A DNA stretch of 64,000 nt from Lachnospiraceae bacterium (GTDB taxonomy: Bacteria > Bacillota > Clostridia > Lachnospirales > Lachnospiraceae), in assembly GCA_029071325.1 (NCBI GenBank), contig JAIEAP010000042.1, positions 124,001 through 188,000 on the forward strand, written 5' to 3'. The notes beneath the pieces were generated by a model. That model worked only from the letters and a program-made list of their open reading frames with translations, did not search any database and was not told the DNA's origin. The stretch's first letter is position 1, and each line of letters begins with the position of its first letter. A program made the position numbers and the translations under genes. This document shows positions 26,191-36,234 of this stretch, in pieces.

Positions 26191-26391
26191 AGTTCAGCCA
26201 TCCCCTGCATTACGGGCGAATCATGCTTGCATGAATGAGCACGTAGTAAAGGGGATGAGATGAGCGCCTGTTTATGAGCAAAGTTAGCTGCGAAGCAGCG
26301 TAAAAGCGCAGTAGGCGCCTTTGCGGTGCTAAGTGCCGGTGGCACTTGTTTAGCACCGACCGGAACGGAGTGGAGAAGGCGCGGCTGAACT
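26191..26391 (+). repeat. Structured leader element bounded by inverted repeats
   Basis: About 200 bp begin with AGTTCAGCC (26191-26199) and end with its inverted copy GGCTGAACT (26383-26391). Inside are a long hairpin GGTGCTAAGTGCC/GGCAC...TTAGCACC (26325-26357), a TCATGCTTGCATGA palindrome near 26221, ATCCCC/GGGGAT arms and GC-rich GCGCCT/AGGCGC arms. A 63-codon open frame on the minus strand in this stretch looks spurious. It may be a regulatory RNA leader or a small non-autonomous mobile element. Confidence 0.6.
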
Positions 26392-26440
26392 CATTACTCA
26401 TTTATGAAGAACACTATGTGCATGCGGAAAGAGGAATCAA

Positions 26441-26893
26441 ATGACTTATCAGGAAAAAGACAAGAAACTGGCAGATAACAAGTCTACTGCATATTCATTT
26501 CTATTGATTGGGGGAGGCGGGCTTATACTGGTACTGCTGTTCGCTCTGGATATTCTTCCCCTCCCGGTGGCACCCCATATGCGTATCATGCTGGGAACCG
26601 TTATGACCGTCATTTTTGTCATCTTCCTTGTGATTGGAGCTATTCATTTCCGTAAGATCAGTCAGATGACAGCGGATGCTGCCCAGGAAAAAGACCAGAA
26701 TACTGAAATACGGGAATGGTTTTTTAAGACATATCCGACAGAACTTTCGGAATCCGGTGAGAAAGAGCAATTATATTTTAAACGCTACGAACAGATGCAG
26801 AATCATCTGCATACCAGATATCCTGATCTGGCTGAGGATTATGAGGATTATCTGTTAGAGCAATTCTATAATGAGATATACCCTGACGCATAA
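26441..26893 (+). CDS. Two-TM membrane protein of unknown function
   Basis: A 150-aa protein with two hydrophobic helices (about residues 20-40 and 48-66) and a cytoplasmic, charged, Tyr/Glu-rich C-terminal region containing DLAEDYEDYLLEQFYNEIYPD. I do not recognise the family. A GAGGAATC-type site precedes ATG 26441. It is the first gene of a plus-strand set with xpt (47 bp downstream) and the TfoX_C protein, behind a long structured leader. Confidence 0.72.
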   Translation: MTYQEKDKKLADNKSTAYSFLLIGGGGLILVLLFALDILPLPVAPHMRIMLGTVMTVIFVIFLVIGAIHFRKISQMTADAAQEKDQNTEIREWFFKTYPTELSESGEKEQLYFKRYEQMQNHLHTRYPDLAEDYEDYLLEQFYNEIYPDA

Positions 26894-26940
26894 GGGAACA
26901 CAGGATACAGCCATAGAAAAACAAAAGGAAGGTAAAAATC

Positions 26941-27531
26941 ATGAAATTATTAGAAGAGAAAATCCTCGCGGAGGGCATTGCTGAGAGCGATAGCATTTTG
27001 AAGGTTGACAGCTTCATCAATCATCAGATCGATCCAGCGTTAATGAAACAGCTGGGAGAAGAAATTGCCGCCCATTTTACCGGAAAGGGCATCACACGGG
27101 TTGCAACCATTGAAAGCTCCGGGATCGCACCGGCGTTAATGACTGCTGCCGCTCTTGGGGTGCCTCTCGTCATTTTGAAAAAGCAGCCCTCGAAAATACT
27201 AAACCAGGATCTTTATCAGACGGTAGTGACTTCCTATACGAAGGGAGTCAGCTATGAACTGACGGTTTCTTCTCATTTCATGAACGAGAACGATCATGTT
27301 CTGATCGTAGATGATTTTCTTGCCAATGGAGAAGCCGCCACCGGCGCAATACGTCTGATCCGCAAATCCCATGCTACGATTGCCGGAATGGCCGTCCTGA
27401 TCGAGAAAACCTTCCAGCCCGGTCGCGAGAAGCTTACAGAACAGGGAATCGATGTATTCGCGCTTGCCCGGATTGCCAAGCTGGAGCCGGGAATGATCCA
27501 GTTTGTGGAGGAGAACATATGTCAGAATTAA
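26941..27531 (+). CDS. xpt: Xanthine phosphoribosyltransferase
   Basis: Purine-salvage enzyme of 196 aa that makes XMP from xanthine and PRPP. The PRPP-binding signature VLIVDDFLANGEA is near residue 120, and the start MKLLEEKILAEGI is the Xpt family start. A strong AAGGAAGG site precedes the ATG. In many Firmicutes xpt has a purine riboswitch. I saw none here; instead the operon has the structured leader at 26191-26391. The gene overlaps the downstream TfoX_C gene by 13 bp. Confidence 0.93.
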   Translation: MKLLEEKILAEGIAESDSILKVDSFINHQIDPALMKQLGEEIAAHFTGKGITRVATIESSGIAPALMTAAALGVPLVILKKQPSKILNQDLYQTVVTSYTKGVSYELTVSSHFMNENDHVLIVDDFLANGEAATGAIRLIRKSHATIAGMAVLIEKTFQPGREKLTEQGIDVFALARIAKLEPGMIQFVEENICQN

Positions 27532-27776
27532 CCTCTATGATGAATATCGGTAAAGAGATGGCTAAAAAGCTGACAGCAGTTGGTATTGATTCGCCCGAGA
27601 AACTGATGGATTTAGGCGCCAAGCAGGCATTTGTAAAATTAAAACAGACATATCCCCAGGTGTGTCTGGTACATTTGTATACATTAGAGGGTGCGATTCA
27701 TAATTTGGAATTCAACAATCTTTCGGAAGATAAGAAAAAAGAATTAAAAGAATTCAGCGATTTCTTGAAGGGATAA
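27519..27776 (+). CDS. TfoX C-terminal domain protein
   Basis: An 85-aa protein made of a single TfoX C-terminal-type helix-hairpin-helix domain (MNIGKEMAKKLTAVGIDSPEKLMDLGAKQAF). In gamma-proteobacteria the domain is part of the competence regulator TfoX/Sxy. Stand-alone copies in Clostridia have no known role and may bind DNA. It starts within the last codons of xpt and ends 30 bp before a strong terminator. Confidence 0.82.
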   Translation: MSELTSMMNIGKEMAKKLTAVGIDSPEKLMDLGAKQAFVKLKQTYPQVCLVHLYTLEGAIHNLEFNNLSEDKKKELKEFSDFLKG

Positions 27777-27806
27777 TACAGACAGGAATATTCGGGTAAT
27801 GAAAGT

Positions 27807-27832
27807 GGGGCGTAGATTACGCCCCTCTTTTT
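27807..27832 (+). terminator. Rho-independent terminator after the xpt operon
   Basis: GGGGCG (27807-27812) and CGCCCC (27820-27825) form a 6-bp GC stem with a 7-nt loop, followed by TCTTTTTG. Confidence 0.85.
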
Positions 27833-27862
27833 GTTGTGTATTTATTTGCTGCGGAACATTTC

Positions 27863-29020
27863 TCACTGTTCTTCCGGTTCATCCGGGGGCAGATATATAT
27901 AGTTATAGCGCACCACCGGGCTTGCCAGATTATGGGAATCTACGACCAGGATAGACAGAACATGATTGCCCTCCGGCATCTCCAGGGGTGTAGAATATAC
28001 GTCTGAATTCTGCGAAGGTAAAGAACCATCCCAGGTATAGTAAATGCGGCATCCTTCCGGCACCTGTATGGTAATCGGCATTGCCTCAGTGTAGGTGCCG
28101 GCTGCAGGAGTGACTGTAGCGGAGTCCGGTGCTTCATAGACAATTTTATATTCTGCTGATGCAACCTGTCCGAAAATACCACGCGCATCCCGGCACACAG
28201 CGCTTAAAGTATAATCTTTGGCATTGTTCAATTCAATCGGCTCGCTGTAACGTTTGCCCCGCTCCACCGGGGAGGTTCCGTCCAGTGTATAGTAAATGGT
28301 ACATCCCTCCGGGGCCGACAATTCTACCGTTACATCATCGTTATACTCTCCGCCCTCCACGGAAAACTCGGGAGGAGCCACCATATAATCTGCAAATATT
28401 TCCCGCAGGGAATCACTCTTTAACTGTCCGTACAGTTCCATAATGTCATCATATCTCTGCTGTTTGTCATAGAGCGAAACCAGCATCCGGTAAGCTTCCG
28501 GTTCCGTATCATCCAATGTTATGATCTGTAACAGTGTTGCTTCCAGAGATGCTGCATCCTCACGGATCTCATAAATTTTTGCCAGTTCCAGGAGAACCCC
28601 AGTATGATTTGGGTCCAGTTTGGCTGCCTCAGAAAAATAATCCAGTGCTTTGTCGTAATCCTTTTGGGCAGCATAGGAAAGCCCTTTCTCATACTGATAG
28701 TCAAAGGAATTCCTGTGATTATGATTTACAACCAATATGACGGTGACAAGGATTGCCACAGCAAGCGCTGCACACAGACCGGAAATGAGCAGGATTTTCT
28801 TTTTGCGCGCTGCTTCCTTTTTCTGCTGCTTTCGCTTCAGCTCCATCTGCCTGCGCTGCTGTTCCTTCTGATGAGCCTCTTTTTCTTCGGCATTCATCAG
28901 ATGATTCAGGTAATCATCCTCTAAGATATTGTAGTCCGGAACAATCTGTGCCTCATGTCCGCAGACGGAACAGTAGACGCATCCGAGCTTCAACTCTGCT
29001 CCACAATTTGCACATTTCAT
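27863..29020 (-). CDS. Zinc-ribbon, TPR and chitobiase-like repeat membrane protein
   Basis: A 385-aa protein built in modules. It has an N-terminal zinc ribbon (CANCG...CVYCSVCG, residues 3-21), a Lys/Gln-rich charged stretch, one transmembrane helix (about 75-98), TPR repeats (for example KDYDKALDYFSEAAKLDPNH, near 120) and two tandem Ig-like chitobiase C-terminal domains (YYTLDGTSP near 245 and YYTWDGSLP near 325). The topology suggests a cytoplasmic ribbon with external repeats. This architecture recurs in Clostridia and its function is unknown. It lies 12 bp downstream of folD. Confidence 0.82.
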   Translation of the reverse strand: MKCANCGAELKLGCVYCSVCGHEAQIVPDYNILEDDYLNHLMNAEEKEAHQKEQQRRQMELKRKQQKKEAARKKKILLISGLCAALAVAILVTVILVVNHNHRNSFDYQYEKGLSYAAQKDYDKALDYFSEAAKLDPNHTGVLLELAKIYEIREDAASLEATLLQIITLDDTEPEAYRMLVSLYDKQQRYDDIMELYGQLKSDSLREIFADYMVAPPEFSVEGGEYNDDVTVELSAPEGCTIYYTLDGTSPVERGKRYSEPIELNNAKDYTLSAVCRDARGIFGQVASAEYKIVYEAPDSATVTPAAGTYTEAMPITIQVPEGCRIYYTWDGSLPSQNSDVYSTPLEMPEGNHVLSILVVDSHNLASPVVRYNYIYLPPDEPEEQ

Positions 29021-29032
29021 ATATTTATCCTC

Positions 29033-29872
29033 TTAGTTTTTCATGGCTTCTACGCAATTGTACATCAACATAGCAATGGTCATGGGACCCACCCCACCCG
29101 GAACCGGAGTGATGGCCTTGCAGAGAGGCTCTACCTCATCAAATCTGACATCACCTGCAAGCTTATTGTTTTCATCCCTATGAATACCAACATCAATGAC
29201 AACCGCCCCCTCCTTCACATAGGAAGCGTCAATGAATTCCCGTTTGCCTATGGCCACGATCAGAATATCTGCGGTCCGGCATACCTCCGGCAGATTCTGT
29301 GTTCTGGAGTGTGTGATGGTGACGGTGGCATTTTCCCGGAGCATCAGTACCGACATGGGCTTACCTACAATATTGCTTCTTCCCACTACCACACAATGTT
29401 TTCCTTCCATCGCAACACCCGAACGCTTCAGCAATTGGATGATACCCGCCGGAGTACAGGATACATAGCCTTTTTGTCCAATCAACAGGGCTCCCACATT
29501 GACCGGATGGAAGCCGTCTACATCCTTGGCCGGATCAATGGCTCGGATAACGGCATCCTCATCAATGGTTTCGGGTAGAGGTAACTGTACTAAGATACCC
29601 TTCACACTGTCTTTGCTGTTCAATTCGCCGATCAGCTTTAAAAGTTCTTCTTGTGAGGTGCTCTCCGGCAGTTCATAAGATAAGGAATCAATCCCGATAT
29701 ATTCACATGCGCGCTTTTTATTGCGGACATAGACGCTGGATGCCGGATCACAGCCTACCTGGATGACCGCAAGGGCTCCCGTGATTCCCTGCGCTTTCAA
29801 TTCTTTTACTTCTTCTCTTAATTCATCCTTGATTTCCGCAGAAATCTTTTTCCCGTCAATGATATATGCCAT
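29033..29872 (-). CDS. folD: Methylenetetrahydrofolate dehydrogenase / cyclohydrolase FolD
   Basis: Bifunctional 279-aa enzyme interconverting 5,10-methylene-, 5,10-methenyl- and 10-formyl-tetrahydrofolate. The catalytic region SVYVRNKKRACEYIG (Lys near residue 53), the QLPLP motif, the VVGRSNIVGKP cofactor segment and the C-terminal TPVPGGVGPMTIAML are all visible. It lies 8 bp downstream of fhs, so the C1 genes form a unit supplying formyl groups for purines or a Wood-Ljungdahl methyl branch. The rest of that pathway is not in the window. Confidence 0.97.
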   Translation of the reverse strand: MAYIIDGKKISAEIKDELREEVKELKAQGITGALAVIQVGCDPASSVYVRNKKRACEYIGIDSLSYELPESTSQEELLKLIGELNSKDSVKGILVQLPLPETIDEDAVIRAIDPAKDVDGFHPVNVGALLIGQKGYVSCTPAGIIQLLKRSGVAMEGKHCVVVGRSNIVGKPMSVLMLRENATVTITHSRTQNLPEVCRTADILIVAIGKREFIDASYVKEGAVVIDVGIHRDENNKLAGDVRFDEVEPLCKAITPVPGGVGPMTIAMLMYNCVEAMKN

Positions 29873-29880
29873 ATACCCTC

Positions 29881-31551
29881 CTAAAATAATCCCGTAATCA
29901 CACCATCATCTGTCACATCAATATTATTTGCTGCAGGAACTTTCGGCAGTCCCGGCATGGTCATGATCGCGCCGGTAATCGCAACGACAAATCCGGCCCC
30001 CGCCGACACATAGACCTCACGCACATTTAAAGTAAAGCCTTCCGGGCGCCCCAGTTTCGTGGCGTCATCCGACAGCGAATACTGTGTCTTTGCCATGCAG
30101 ACCGGGAAATGTCCCATGCCCATGGATTCAATGTGTGCAAGCTCCCGCTCGGCAGCCGGAGAATAGCTAACGTCCGCCGCGCCGTATATTCTGGTGGCAA
30201 TCGTCTTTATTTTTTCCTTCAAAGGAAGTTCGTCGTTATAAAGGGGCACAAAATGAGATTCTTTGGTTTCCAGCGTATTTAGTACCTGATTGGCAAGGTC
30301 GATACCGCCTTCTCCGCCTTTTTCCCATACCTTTGACAACGCAAAAGCACAGTCACGTTCCCGGCAGAAATTCTCCACAAAATCGATTTCTGCCGGTGTA
30401 TCTGTAATAAAAGAATTCAAGGTTACCACTACCGGTACACCGTATTGCTGCAGATTCTCAATGTGGCGTTCCAGATTCACAATTCCCTGCTTTAAGGCGT
30501 TGAGGTTCTCCTGGGACAGATCTGTTTTTGCCACGCCTCCGTTATATTTCAGGGCACGGATCGTTGCGACTAAAACTACCGCATCCGGATGTAAGTCTGC
30601 CATCCGGCACTTAATGTCAAAGAACTTCTCGGCTCCCAGATCTGCACCGAATCCGGCTTCTGTGATGACAATATCCGCCAGCTTCAATGCCGTTCTGGTG
30701 GCGCGCACGCTGTTGCATCCGTGCGCAATATTGGCAAAGGGACCGCCGTGGACGATCGCCGGATTGTGTTCCAGCGTCTGTATCAGATTGGGCTTGAGGG
30801 CGTCCTTTAACAGAGCCGCCATAGCGCCTGTTGCCTGCAGATCATCTGCCGTTACCGGCTGGCCTTCAAAATTGTATGCAACGATGATACGTCCCAGCCG
30901 TTTTTTCAGATCGTTCATATCATTGGCAAGACAAAGAACTGCCATGATTTCAGAGGCTACGGTGATGATGAAATGGTCTTCCCTTACCATGCCGTCTGCC
31001 TTGCTGCCAAGACCGATCACAATGTTGCGCAGCGCCCGGTCATTCATATCCAGGCAGCGTTTCCACACCACCTGACGCGGATCAATGCCAAGGGCATTAC
31101 CCTGTTGGATATGGTTGTCCAGCAATGCGGCAAGCAGATTGTTTGCTGATGTTATGGCATGAAAATCTCCGGTAAAATGCAGATTCAGATCTTCCATTGG
31201 AACGACCTGGGCATAGCCGCCTCCCGCTGCACCGCCCTTAATGCCAAAGCAGGGACCTAAAGAGGGTTCCCGCAGGGCGAGCACCGCTTTCTTACCCAGT
31301 CTGCCAAGGGCCTGACCAAGTCCGATGCTTGTGGTGGTCTTTCCTTCCCCTGCCGGAGTGGGGTTAATGGCTGTTACCAATACCAGTTTGCCGTCCGGTC
31401 TGTCCTTGACCCGCTCCCACACCTCATCGGATAATTTCGCTTTGTACTTTCCGTAAAGTTCCAGGTCATCCGGTAATAATTCCAAATTTGCGGCAACATT
31501 TACAATTGGTTCAAGCTGTGCCTCCTGCGCGATTTCAATGTCTGTCTTCAT
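29881..31551 (-). CDS. fhs: Formate-tetrahydrofolate ligase
   Basis: ATP-dependent formate activation to 10-formyl-THF by a 556-aa protein. The P-loop TPAGEGKTT lies at residues 65-73, and the segments [24 protein letters not shown] and [31 protein letters not shown]-like blocks typical of Fhs follow. It is encoded directly before folD. The 53-bp gap to ftsK contains no obvious terminator. Confidence 0.97.
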   Translation of the reverse strand: MKTDIEIAQEAQLEPIVNVAANLELLPDDLELYGKYKAKLSDEVWERVKDRPDGKLVLVTAINPTPAGEGKTTTSIGLGQALGRLGKKAVLALREPSLGPCFGIKGGAAGGGYAQVVPMEDLNLHFTGDFHAITSANNLLAALLDNHIQQGNALGIDPRQVVWKRCLDMNDRALRNIVIGLGSKADGMVREDHFIITVASEIMAVLCLANDMNDLKKRLGRIIVAYNFEGQPVTADDLQATGAMAALLKDALKPNLIQTLEHNPAIVHGGPFANIAHGCNSVRATRTALKLADIVITEAGFGADLGAEKFFDIKCRMADLHPDAVVLVATIRALKYNGGVAKTDLSQENLNALKQGIVNLERHIENLQQYGVPVVVTLNSFITDTPAEIDFVENFCRERDCAFALSKVWEKGGEGGIDLANQVLNTLETKESHFVPLYNDELPLKEKIKTIATRIYGAADVSYSPAAERELAHIESMGMGHFPVCMAKTQYSLSDDATKLGRPEGFTLNVREVYVSAGAGFVVAITGAIMTMPGLPKVPAANNIDVTDDGVITGLF

Positions 31552-31604
31552 ACTGTCTGCCTCCTCTTTTTATCATGTTTCCTGATTTGCTGCCATTGTA
31601 TTAC

Positions 31605-34307
31605 TTAAAAGGACTCCTCTACAAACTGTTCCAGCTGTTCCGGGGACATGAGAATCTGCCGCGGCTTCGTTCCCTCATCAGGACCTACCACACCAGCTTC
31701 TTCTAATTGATCCATGATCCTGGCAGCGCGGTTAAAGCCCACCTTAAAATACCTTTGGATCATTCCGATTGAGCCTTTATCTTTGTCGATCAGAAGCTTT
31801 GCCGCATCCATAAAATATGGATCGCGTTCCTCCCCGTCTCCTGCACTATCCGTTCCCGGAGCGCTGCCCACAGAGATATTGTTCATGCGCTCTTCCACGT
31901 CGCTGCTGTAGGAGCCGGGCTCGTTGTTTTCCTTTAAGAAATCCACTACCTTGGACACTTCGGAATCATCCACAAAAGCGCCCTGCACGCGCAGCGGCTT
32001 CTGCAGTCCCTGGGGATAATACAGCATATCTCCCTTACCCAGCAGCTTCTCTGCACCGTTCATGTCCAAAATAGTGCGGGAATCCACGCCGGATGTTACG
32101 GAAAAAGCAATCCGAGACGGCATATTTGCTTTGATCAGACCTGTGATTACGTTGACGGAAGGACGCTGGGTTGCGATAATAAGGTGTAAGCCAGCCGCAC
32201 GCGCAAGCTGCGCCAGACGGCAGATGGCATCCTCCACATCGCCGGGAGCTACCATCATAAGATCAGCAAGCTCGTCCACAATAATAACGATCTGCGGCAT
32301 TTTCTGCGGCTTTTGAGGATCATCAATATCGGCAATGCCCTCCACCTTCTTGTTGTATCCTTTCAGGTCCCGGACACCGTACTCTGCAAATTTATTATAC
32401 CGCTCCGTCATCTCCGCCACCGCCCAATGCAGTGCGCCGGCCGCCTTTTTCGGGTCAGTGACCACCGGGATCAACAGGTGAGGAATCCCGTTATATACAC
32501 TGAGCTCCACCACCTTGGGATCAATCATGATCAGCTTCACATCATCCGGGTGCGCCCGGTAGAGAATACTCATGATAATGGTATTGATACACACGGATTT
32601 ACCGGAACCCGTAGCGCCAGCGATCAGAAGGTGCGGCATTTTGGCGATATCCGCAATCATAACCTTGCCTGCAATGTCTTTTCCTGCGGCAAATGCAATC
32701 GGAGAAGGATTTTGGGAAAATTCTTCCGATTCCACCAGATCCCGGAACATAACGGGGACACTCTCCTTGTTTGGAATCTCAATTCCGATTGCCGCCTTGC
32801 CCGGAATGGGGGCTTCAATACGGATATCTGCCGCCGCCAGATTCAATTTGATATCATCGGCCAGATTTACGATCTTACTCACTTTTACGCCCATTTCCGG
32901 CTGGAATTCATATCTTGTGACCGAAGGTCCGCAGTTGATATCCGTGATATTGATATTCACGCCGAAATTCTTCAGGGTGTCCACAAGTTTCTGGGCAGTC
33001 TGACTCAGATAGCTCTGGCTGTCGCCTGTCTGTCCTGCCTTGCCCTTACGCAGCAGATCAACCGGCGGGAATGTGTACTTCTTTACAGGAGCCGCAGCTG
33101 ACGGTACAGCGGCGGACGGTATTGTGGCATCGTCGGGCGGAGCCGGCCTGGTAACCGGCAGTTCAGATAACGCTGATGTGTCTTCGCTGACGGCCTGCCT
33201 TTTGACCCTTTCAGTGACCATGGGTTCTTCCATGGGTGCGCTTTTAAACTCCGGCATATCATGGACGGTATCTATCGTGTCTACAGCCTCTGGGATATCG
33301 ATCTCCTCCGGCATAAGCACCTGCATGTCCTGACTGTCCGCATGCTGCCAGGGCGCTGTAGCAGACAGGACGTCTGTGATAGCCGGCTCCGTTTCCGTAG
33401 AAGTCAGCGCTACATGCTTTTCCTCCTGGATGGTAGGGATATCCTCCACATCCGCCATGGTGATCTCGCTGATCTCGTCTGTCCGTACTTCTTTCCGGGG
33501 AGGGGTGATCTTTGTATCCAGAGCCACGCCGCTGACGGTTTTTTCCATGCGGCGTCTCGCCTGTTCCTTTTCTCTTTCTTTTTCCCGTTCCTTTTCTTCT
33601 TCCCTGCGTATCCGCGCCTGTTCCCTTGCTTCTTCACGGGCCTGAGTCCGTTCTTCCCGGATTTCTTCCAGACGCTCTCTGGCAATATCTTTGCGGCGCA
33701 GAGTTTCATCCTTGGCGGTGTCATACAGAGCCTTGCCGCCGGTTTTCACACCCTTCATAATGGAGCGCTCCGTCATCAATACCAAAGAAATAATGAGCAG
33801 AATAATATTGATCACATAGGTTCCCGGTACGCCAAAATTAGGACATAGAAGCTGTTCTAAGGCTCCGCCGATGATGCCGCCTCCGAATTTGGTATCACGG
33901 CTGTATGTATATGCATCCATTGCAGTAGCGGTCTTGCTGCTGTCAGTTACCATCTGTACAAAGAGACATAGAAATGCCACAAATATAACCGCGGCGGCAA
34001 TTTTCACAACTGCTATGCGGTTTTCTTTATTGGACAGCGCAAACAGCATTCCAATAAACAAAATGACAGGAACTACATACGCCAGCAGTCCGAATACTCC
34101 AAAAAAGAAAGAACTGACGGCTCCCCCCACTTTGCCGCCCACGCCAAAATTAGCAAGGAACAGCACGATACATATAGCAAGGGCGCTCCATAAGATGATT
34201 TCATTACGAAAGGAAGGTCTGGCGGACTGTTTCCTGCCCCGGCCTCCTGTGCTGCCGCTTCGCGAACTGTTTTTGCGGGCGGCAGGTTTACGACTTGTTG
34301 TTGCCAT
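31605..34307 (-). CDS. ftsK: FtsK/SpoIIIE DNA translocase
   Basis: A 900-aa membrane-anchored motor that pumps chromosomal DNA through the division or sporulation septum. The N-terminus has a basic tail and four or five transmembrane helices (about 40-190). A Glu/Arg-rich coiled linker (about 210-270) and a low-complexity acidic region follow. The RecA-like motor (Walker [15 protein letters not shown] near 565, Walker [13 protein letters not shown]) comes next, then a C-terminal winged-helix gamma domain ([22 protein letters not shown]). Whether it is the septal FtsK/SftA or SpoIIIE type is not decided by sequence. It starts 22 bp downstream of uppP. Confidence 0.95.
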   Translation of the reverse strand: MATTSRKPAARKNSSRSGSTGGRGRKQSARPSFRNEIILWSALAICIVLFLANFGVGGKVGGAVSSFFFGVFGLLAYVVPVILFIGMLFALSNKENRIAVVKIAAAVIFVAFLCLFVQMVTDSSKTATAMDAYTYSRDTKFGGGIIGGALEQLLCPNFGVPGTYVINIILLIISLVLMTERSIMKGVKTGGKALYDTAKDETLRRKDIARERLEEIREERTQAREEAREQARIRREEEKEREKEREKEQARRRMEKTVSGVALDTKITPPRKEVRTDEISEITMADVEDIPTIQEEKHVALTSTETEPAITDVLSATAPWQHADSQDMQVLMPEEIDIPEAVDTIDTVHDMPEFKSAPMEEPMVTERVKRQAVSEDTSALSELPVTRPAPPDDATIPSAAVPSAAAPVKKYTFPPVDLLRKGKAGQTGDSQSYLSQTAQKLVDTLKNFGVNINITDINCGPSVTRYEFQPEMGVKVSKIVNLADDIKLNLAAADIRIEAPIPGKAAIGIEIPNKESVPVMFRDLVESEEFSQNPSPIAFAAGKDIAGKVMIADIAKMPHLLIAGATGSGKSVCINTIIMSILYRAHPDDVKLIMIDPKVVELSVYNGIPHLLIPVVTDPKKAAGALHWAVAEMTERYNKFAEYGVRDLKGYNKKVEGIADIDDPQKPQKMPQIVIIVDELADLMMVAPGDVEDAICRLAQLARAAGLHLIIATQRPSVNVITGLIKANMPSRIAFSVTSGVDSRTILDMNGAEKLLGKGDMLYYPQGLQKPLRVQGAFVDDSEVSKVVDFLKENNEPGSYSSDVEERMNNISVGSAPGTDSAGDGEERDPYFMDAAKLLIDKDKGSIGMIQRYFKVGFNRAARIMDQLEEAGVVGPDEGTKPRQILMSPEQLEQFVEESF

Positions 34308-34329
34308 TTTCTCTAACTCTCCAAACTAT

Positions 34330-35205
34330 TTATACCAGATAAAAATATCCTGCAATTGAAACGATTCCCATAATAAGACAATAGACAGAAAAAATAATAA
34401 ATTTTTTCTTGCGGACAATTACCAGCATAGTCTTAATGCAGATATAGCCTACCACCATTGCCACCAGAGTGCCCACCACATAATTGAGCACATCGCCGGA
34501 CGTCAACGCAGCCAGTTCCACATCCTTAATTTCTAATACCAATGCCCCCAGGATGGCGGGAATGGACATAATGAAGGAATATTTCACGGCGTAGCTGCGG
34601 TTCATACCCGACAGCAGACAAGCCGTGATGGTAGTTCCTGAACGGGAAATTCCAGGCATGGTCGCAATCCCTTGGGCAATACCCACTGCAAATGCGTTGG
34701 TATAGCTGGTATCTCTGGGCATTTTATCTCCATCTGGCAGATGGTCGGCAATAAACAGCAGGATGGATGTAATGATCAGACAGATTCCCGGAATGATCAA
34801 AAGCTGCTGTGATGCTTCTACCAGATCGCCAGCGACAACTCCGATGATTCCCGTAGGAATCGTGGACACGATCACCAGCATGACAAATTTGCGATAGCTG
34901 CTGTCAATCAGCTTCCGATAGGGATTGTGTTCGTGATGAATGATATTCCCCAGCCATATCCCAATATTTATGAAAGCATCCCGGATGATTCCGCAGCCTT
35001 CTATGATCATTTTCCATATGTCTTTATAATAGACAAAGCATACGGCAATCAGCGTTCCGATATGTAACAGGACATCGTAGAAGATGCCCCCGGAGTCAAT
35101 ATTAAAAAATTGTTTAAAAATACTCAGGTGACCGGAACTGCTAACAGGCAGAAATTCGGTCAGCCCCTGTATGAAGCCTAAAAATATCGATTGTAATAAC
35201 GACAT
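34330..35205 (-). CDS. uppP: Undecaprenyl-diphosphatase UppP (BacA)
   Basis: Membrane phosphatase of 291 aa that recycles undecaprenyl pyrophosphate for cell-wall synthesis and can give bacitracin tolerance. The two signature regions are present: FIQGLTEFLPVSSSGHL (residues 11-27) and MPGISRSGTT near residue 170. About eight transmembrane helices are seen. The ribosome site TTAGGAGG sits 7 nt before ATG 35205, and the upstream promoter carries the conserved leader module (copy B). Confidence 0.95.
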   Translation of the reverse strand: MSLLQSIFLGFIQGLTEFLPVSSSGHLSIFKQFFNIDSGGIFYDVLLHIGTLIAVCFVYYKDIWKMIIEGCGIIRDAFINIGIWLGNIIHHEHNPYRKLIDSSYRKFVMLVIVSTIPTGIIGVVAGDLVEASQQLLIIPGICLIITSILLFIADHLPDGDKMPRDTSYTNAFAVGIAQGIATMPGISRSGTTITACLLSGMNRSYAVKYSFIMSIPAILGALVLEIKDVELAALTSGDVLNYVVGTLVAMVVGYICIKTMLVIVRKKKFIIFSVYCLIMGIVSIAGYFYLV

Positions 35206-35224
35206 AATTTCCTCCTAAAGTAAA

Positions 35225-35275
35225 ACTGCTCATTGCCTGCGTGGACATTGTACCACATTTTGTGGTGTTTGTCAT
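35225..35275 (-). promoter_or_regulatory. Promoter with conserved leader module, copy B
   Basis: Minus-strand ATGACA (35270-35275), 17-bp spacer and TACAAT (35247-35252) are followed by the leader module that ends in CAATGAGCAGT. It matches copy A at 29 of 31 positions over the -10 and leader. The leader to uppP is only about 35 nt. Confidence 0.7.
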
Positions 35276-35332
35276 GAGATTATACAAAAAGGGAGAAAAA
35301 TATTACATATCAGTTCAGCCATGAAATACTAA

Positions 35333-35369
35333 CAGAGTTGTATAACTGCTTGCAGGTAAAACAACTCTG
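35333..35369. repeat. Inverted repeat between tepA-like gene and uppP
   Basis: CAGAGTTGT (35333-35341) and ACAACTCTG (35361-35369) form a perfect 9-bp stem just beyond the end of the ClpP-family gene. The following T-tract on the minus strand is poor, so a terminator role is possible but weak. Confidence 0.5.
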
Positions 35370-35383
35370 CTACTATTTCCGGA

Positions 35384-36064
35384 TCAATGTGACGCATCGA
35401 TCAGCTGGTGAAGCTTGGCCAATGCCTCCCGGATTCCGCCCACTTCGTTGATGATCCCTTCTGCCACTGCCTGCTCTCCTACCAGGATGGTCCCTAAATC
35501 TTTGGTCAGCATGCCGGTGTTCATCATCATATCTTCCAGGCGTTCCTTTTTTGCGCTGCAGTGATCAGAAATAAAGTTCAGGATGCGATCCTGCATCCGA
35601 CGGAAATAGTCATATGTGGCAGGTGCACCGATCACCGTTCCGCTCATGCGCACCGGATGTATCACCATCGTGCCCGAGGGTACAATAAAGGAATAATCCG
35701 TGGAAACTGCAAGGGGTACGCCGATGGAATGGCTGCCTCCCAGTACCAGTGATACGGTAGGCATACTTAAGGATGCAAGCATTTCCGCAATGGCAAGGCC
35801 GGATTCTACATCACCGCCCACTGTATTGAGAAGGACAAGTACCCCATCCACGTCATTGGCATCCTCCAGCACCGCAAGCTTTGGAAGCACATGCTCATAT
35901 TTCGTGGTCTTAGTGGTGGAAGGCAGGCATTCATGACCTTCGATTTCTCCGATGACAGACATCAGATGTATCCGGTGTTGATTCTTACTCTCATGCAATG
36001 TAATCTGCCCTGCCTCCTTGATTAATTCCTGCTCTTCCTGCTGTTGTTTGATATCCGATGACAT
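35384..36064 (-). CDS. ClpP-family (TepA/YmfB-like) serine protease
   Basis: A 226-aa ClpP-fold protease of the TepA (translocation-enhancing) type. The oxyanion region NTVGGDVESGLAIAEML is near residue 80, the catalytic Ser lies in GGSHSIGVPLA near residue 110 and the His in MVIHPVRM near residue 135. The N-terminal 30 residues are Gln/Glu-rich. In Bacillus the homologue YmfB/TepA is encoded next to ftsK/spoIIIE, which matches this neighbourhood. It lacks a signal peptide. Confidence 0.87.
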   Translation of the reverse strand: MSSDIKQQQEEQELIKEAGQITLHESKNQHRIHLMSVIGEIEGHECLPSTTKTTKYEHVLPKLAVLEDANDVDGVLVLLNTVGGDVESGLAIAEMLASLSMPTVSLVLGGSHSIGVPLAVSTDYSFIVPSGTMVIHPVRMSGTVIGAPATYDYFRRMQDRILNFISDHCSAKKERLEDMMMNTGMLTKDLGTILVGEQAVAEGIINEVGGIREALAKLHQLIDASH

Positions 36065-36154
36065 TTTTGTGCTCCTTTCTGTGTGCCGGCTGCATGCAGT
36101 CCTGCCGATCTACCTGCTAATGGAACGGACGAACTGCAAAGTCCTTTCTGCAAC

Positions 36155-36190
36155 AAAAAAGACAGGCAGCCGTCACGCTGTCTGTCTTTA
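36155..36190 (-). terminator. Rho-independent terminator after glgA
   Basis: A 13-bp stem with one G-U pair (AAAGACAGGCAGC, 36158-36170, with GCTGTCTGTCTTT, 36177-36189) has a 6-nt loop and a run of T on the minus strand. It lies about 45 bp beyond the glgA stop. Confidence 0.85.
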
Positions 36191-36234
36191 TTATGTCTCG
36201 GTCTCACAAAAGCTATGCATGAAATAGTAATAGC

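Noticed and set aside
26210-26401. A 63-codon open frame on the minus strand
   Set aside because: It covers the hairpin-rich leader element, lacks a good ribosome site and has a composition dictated by the inverted repeats.
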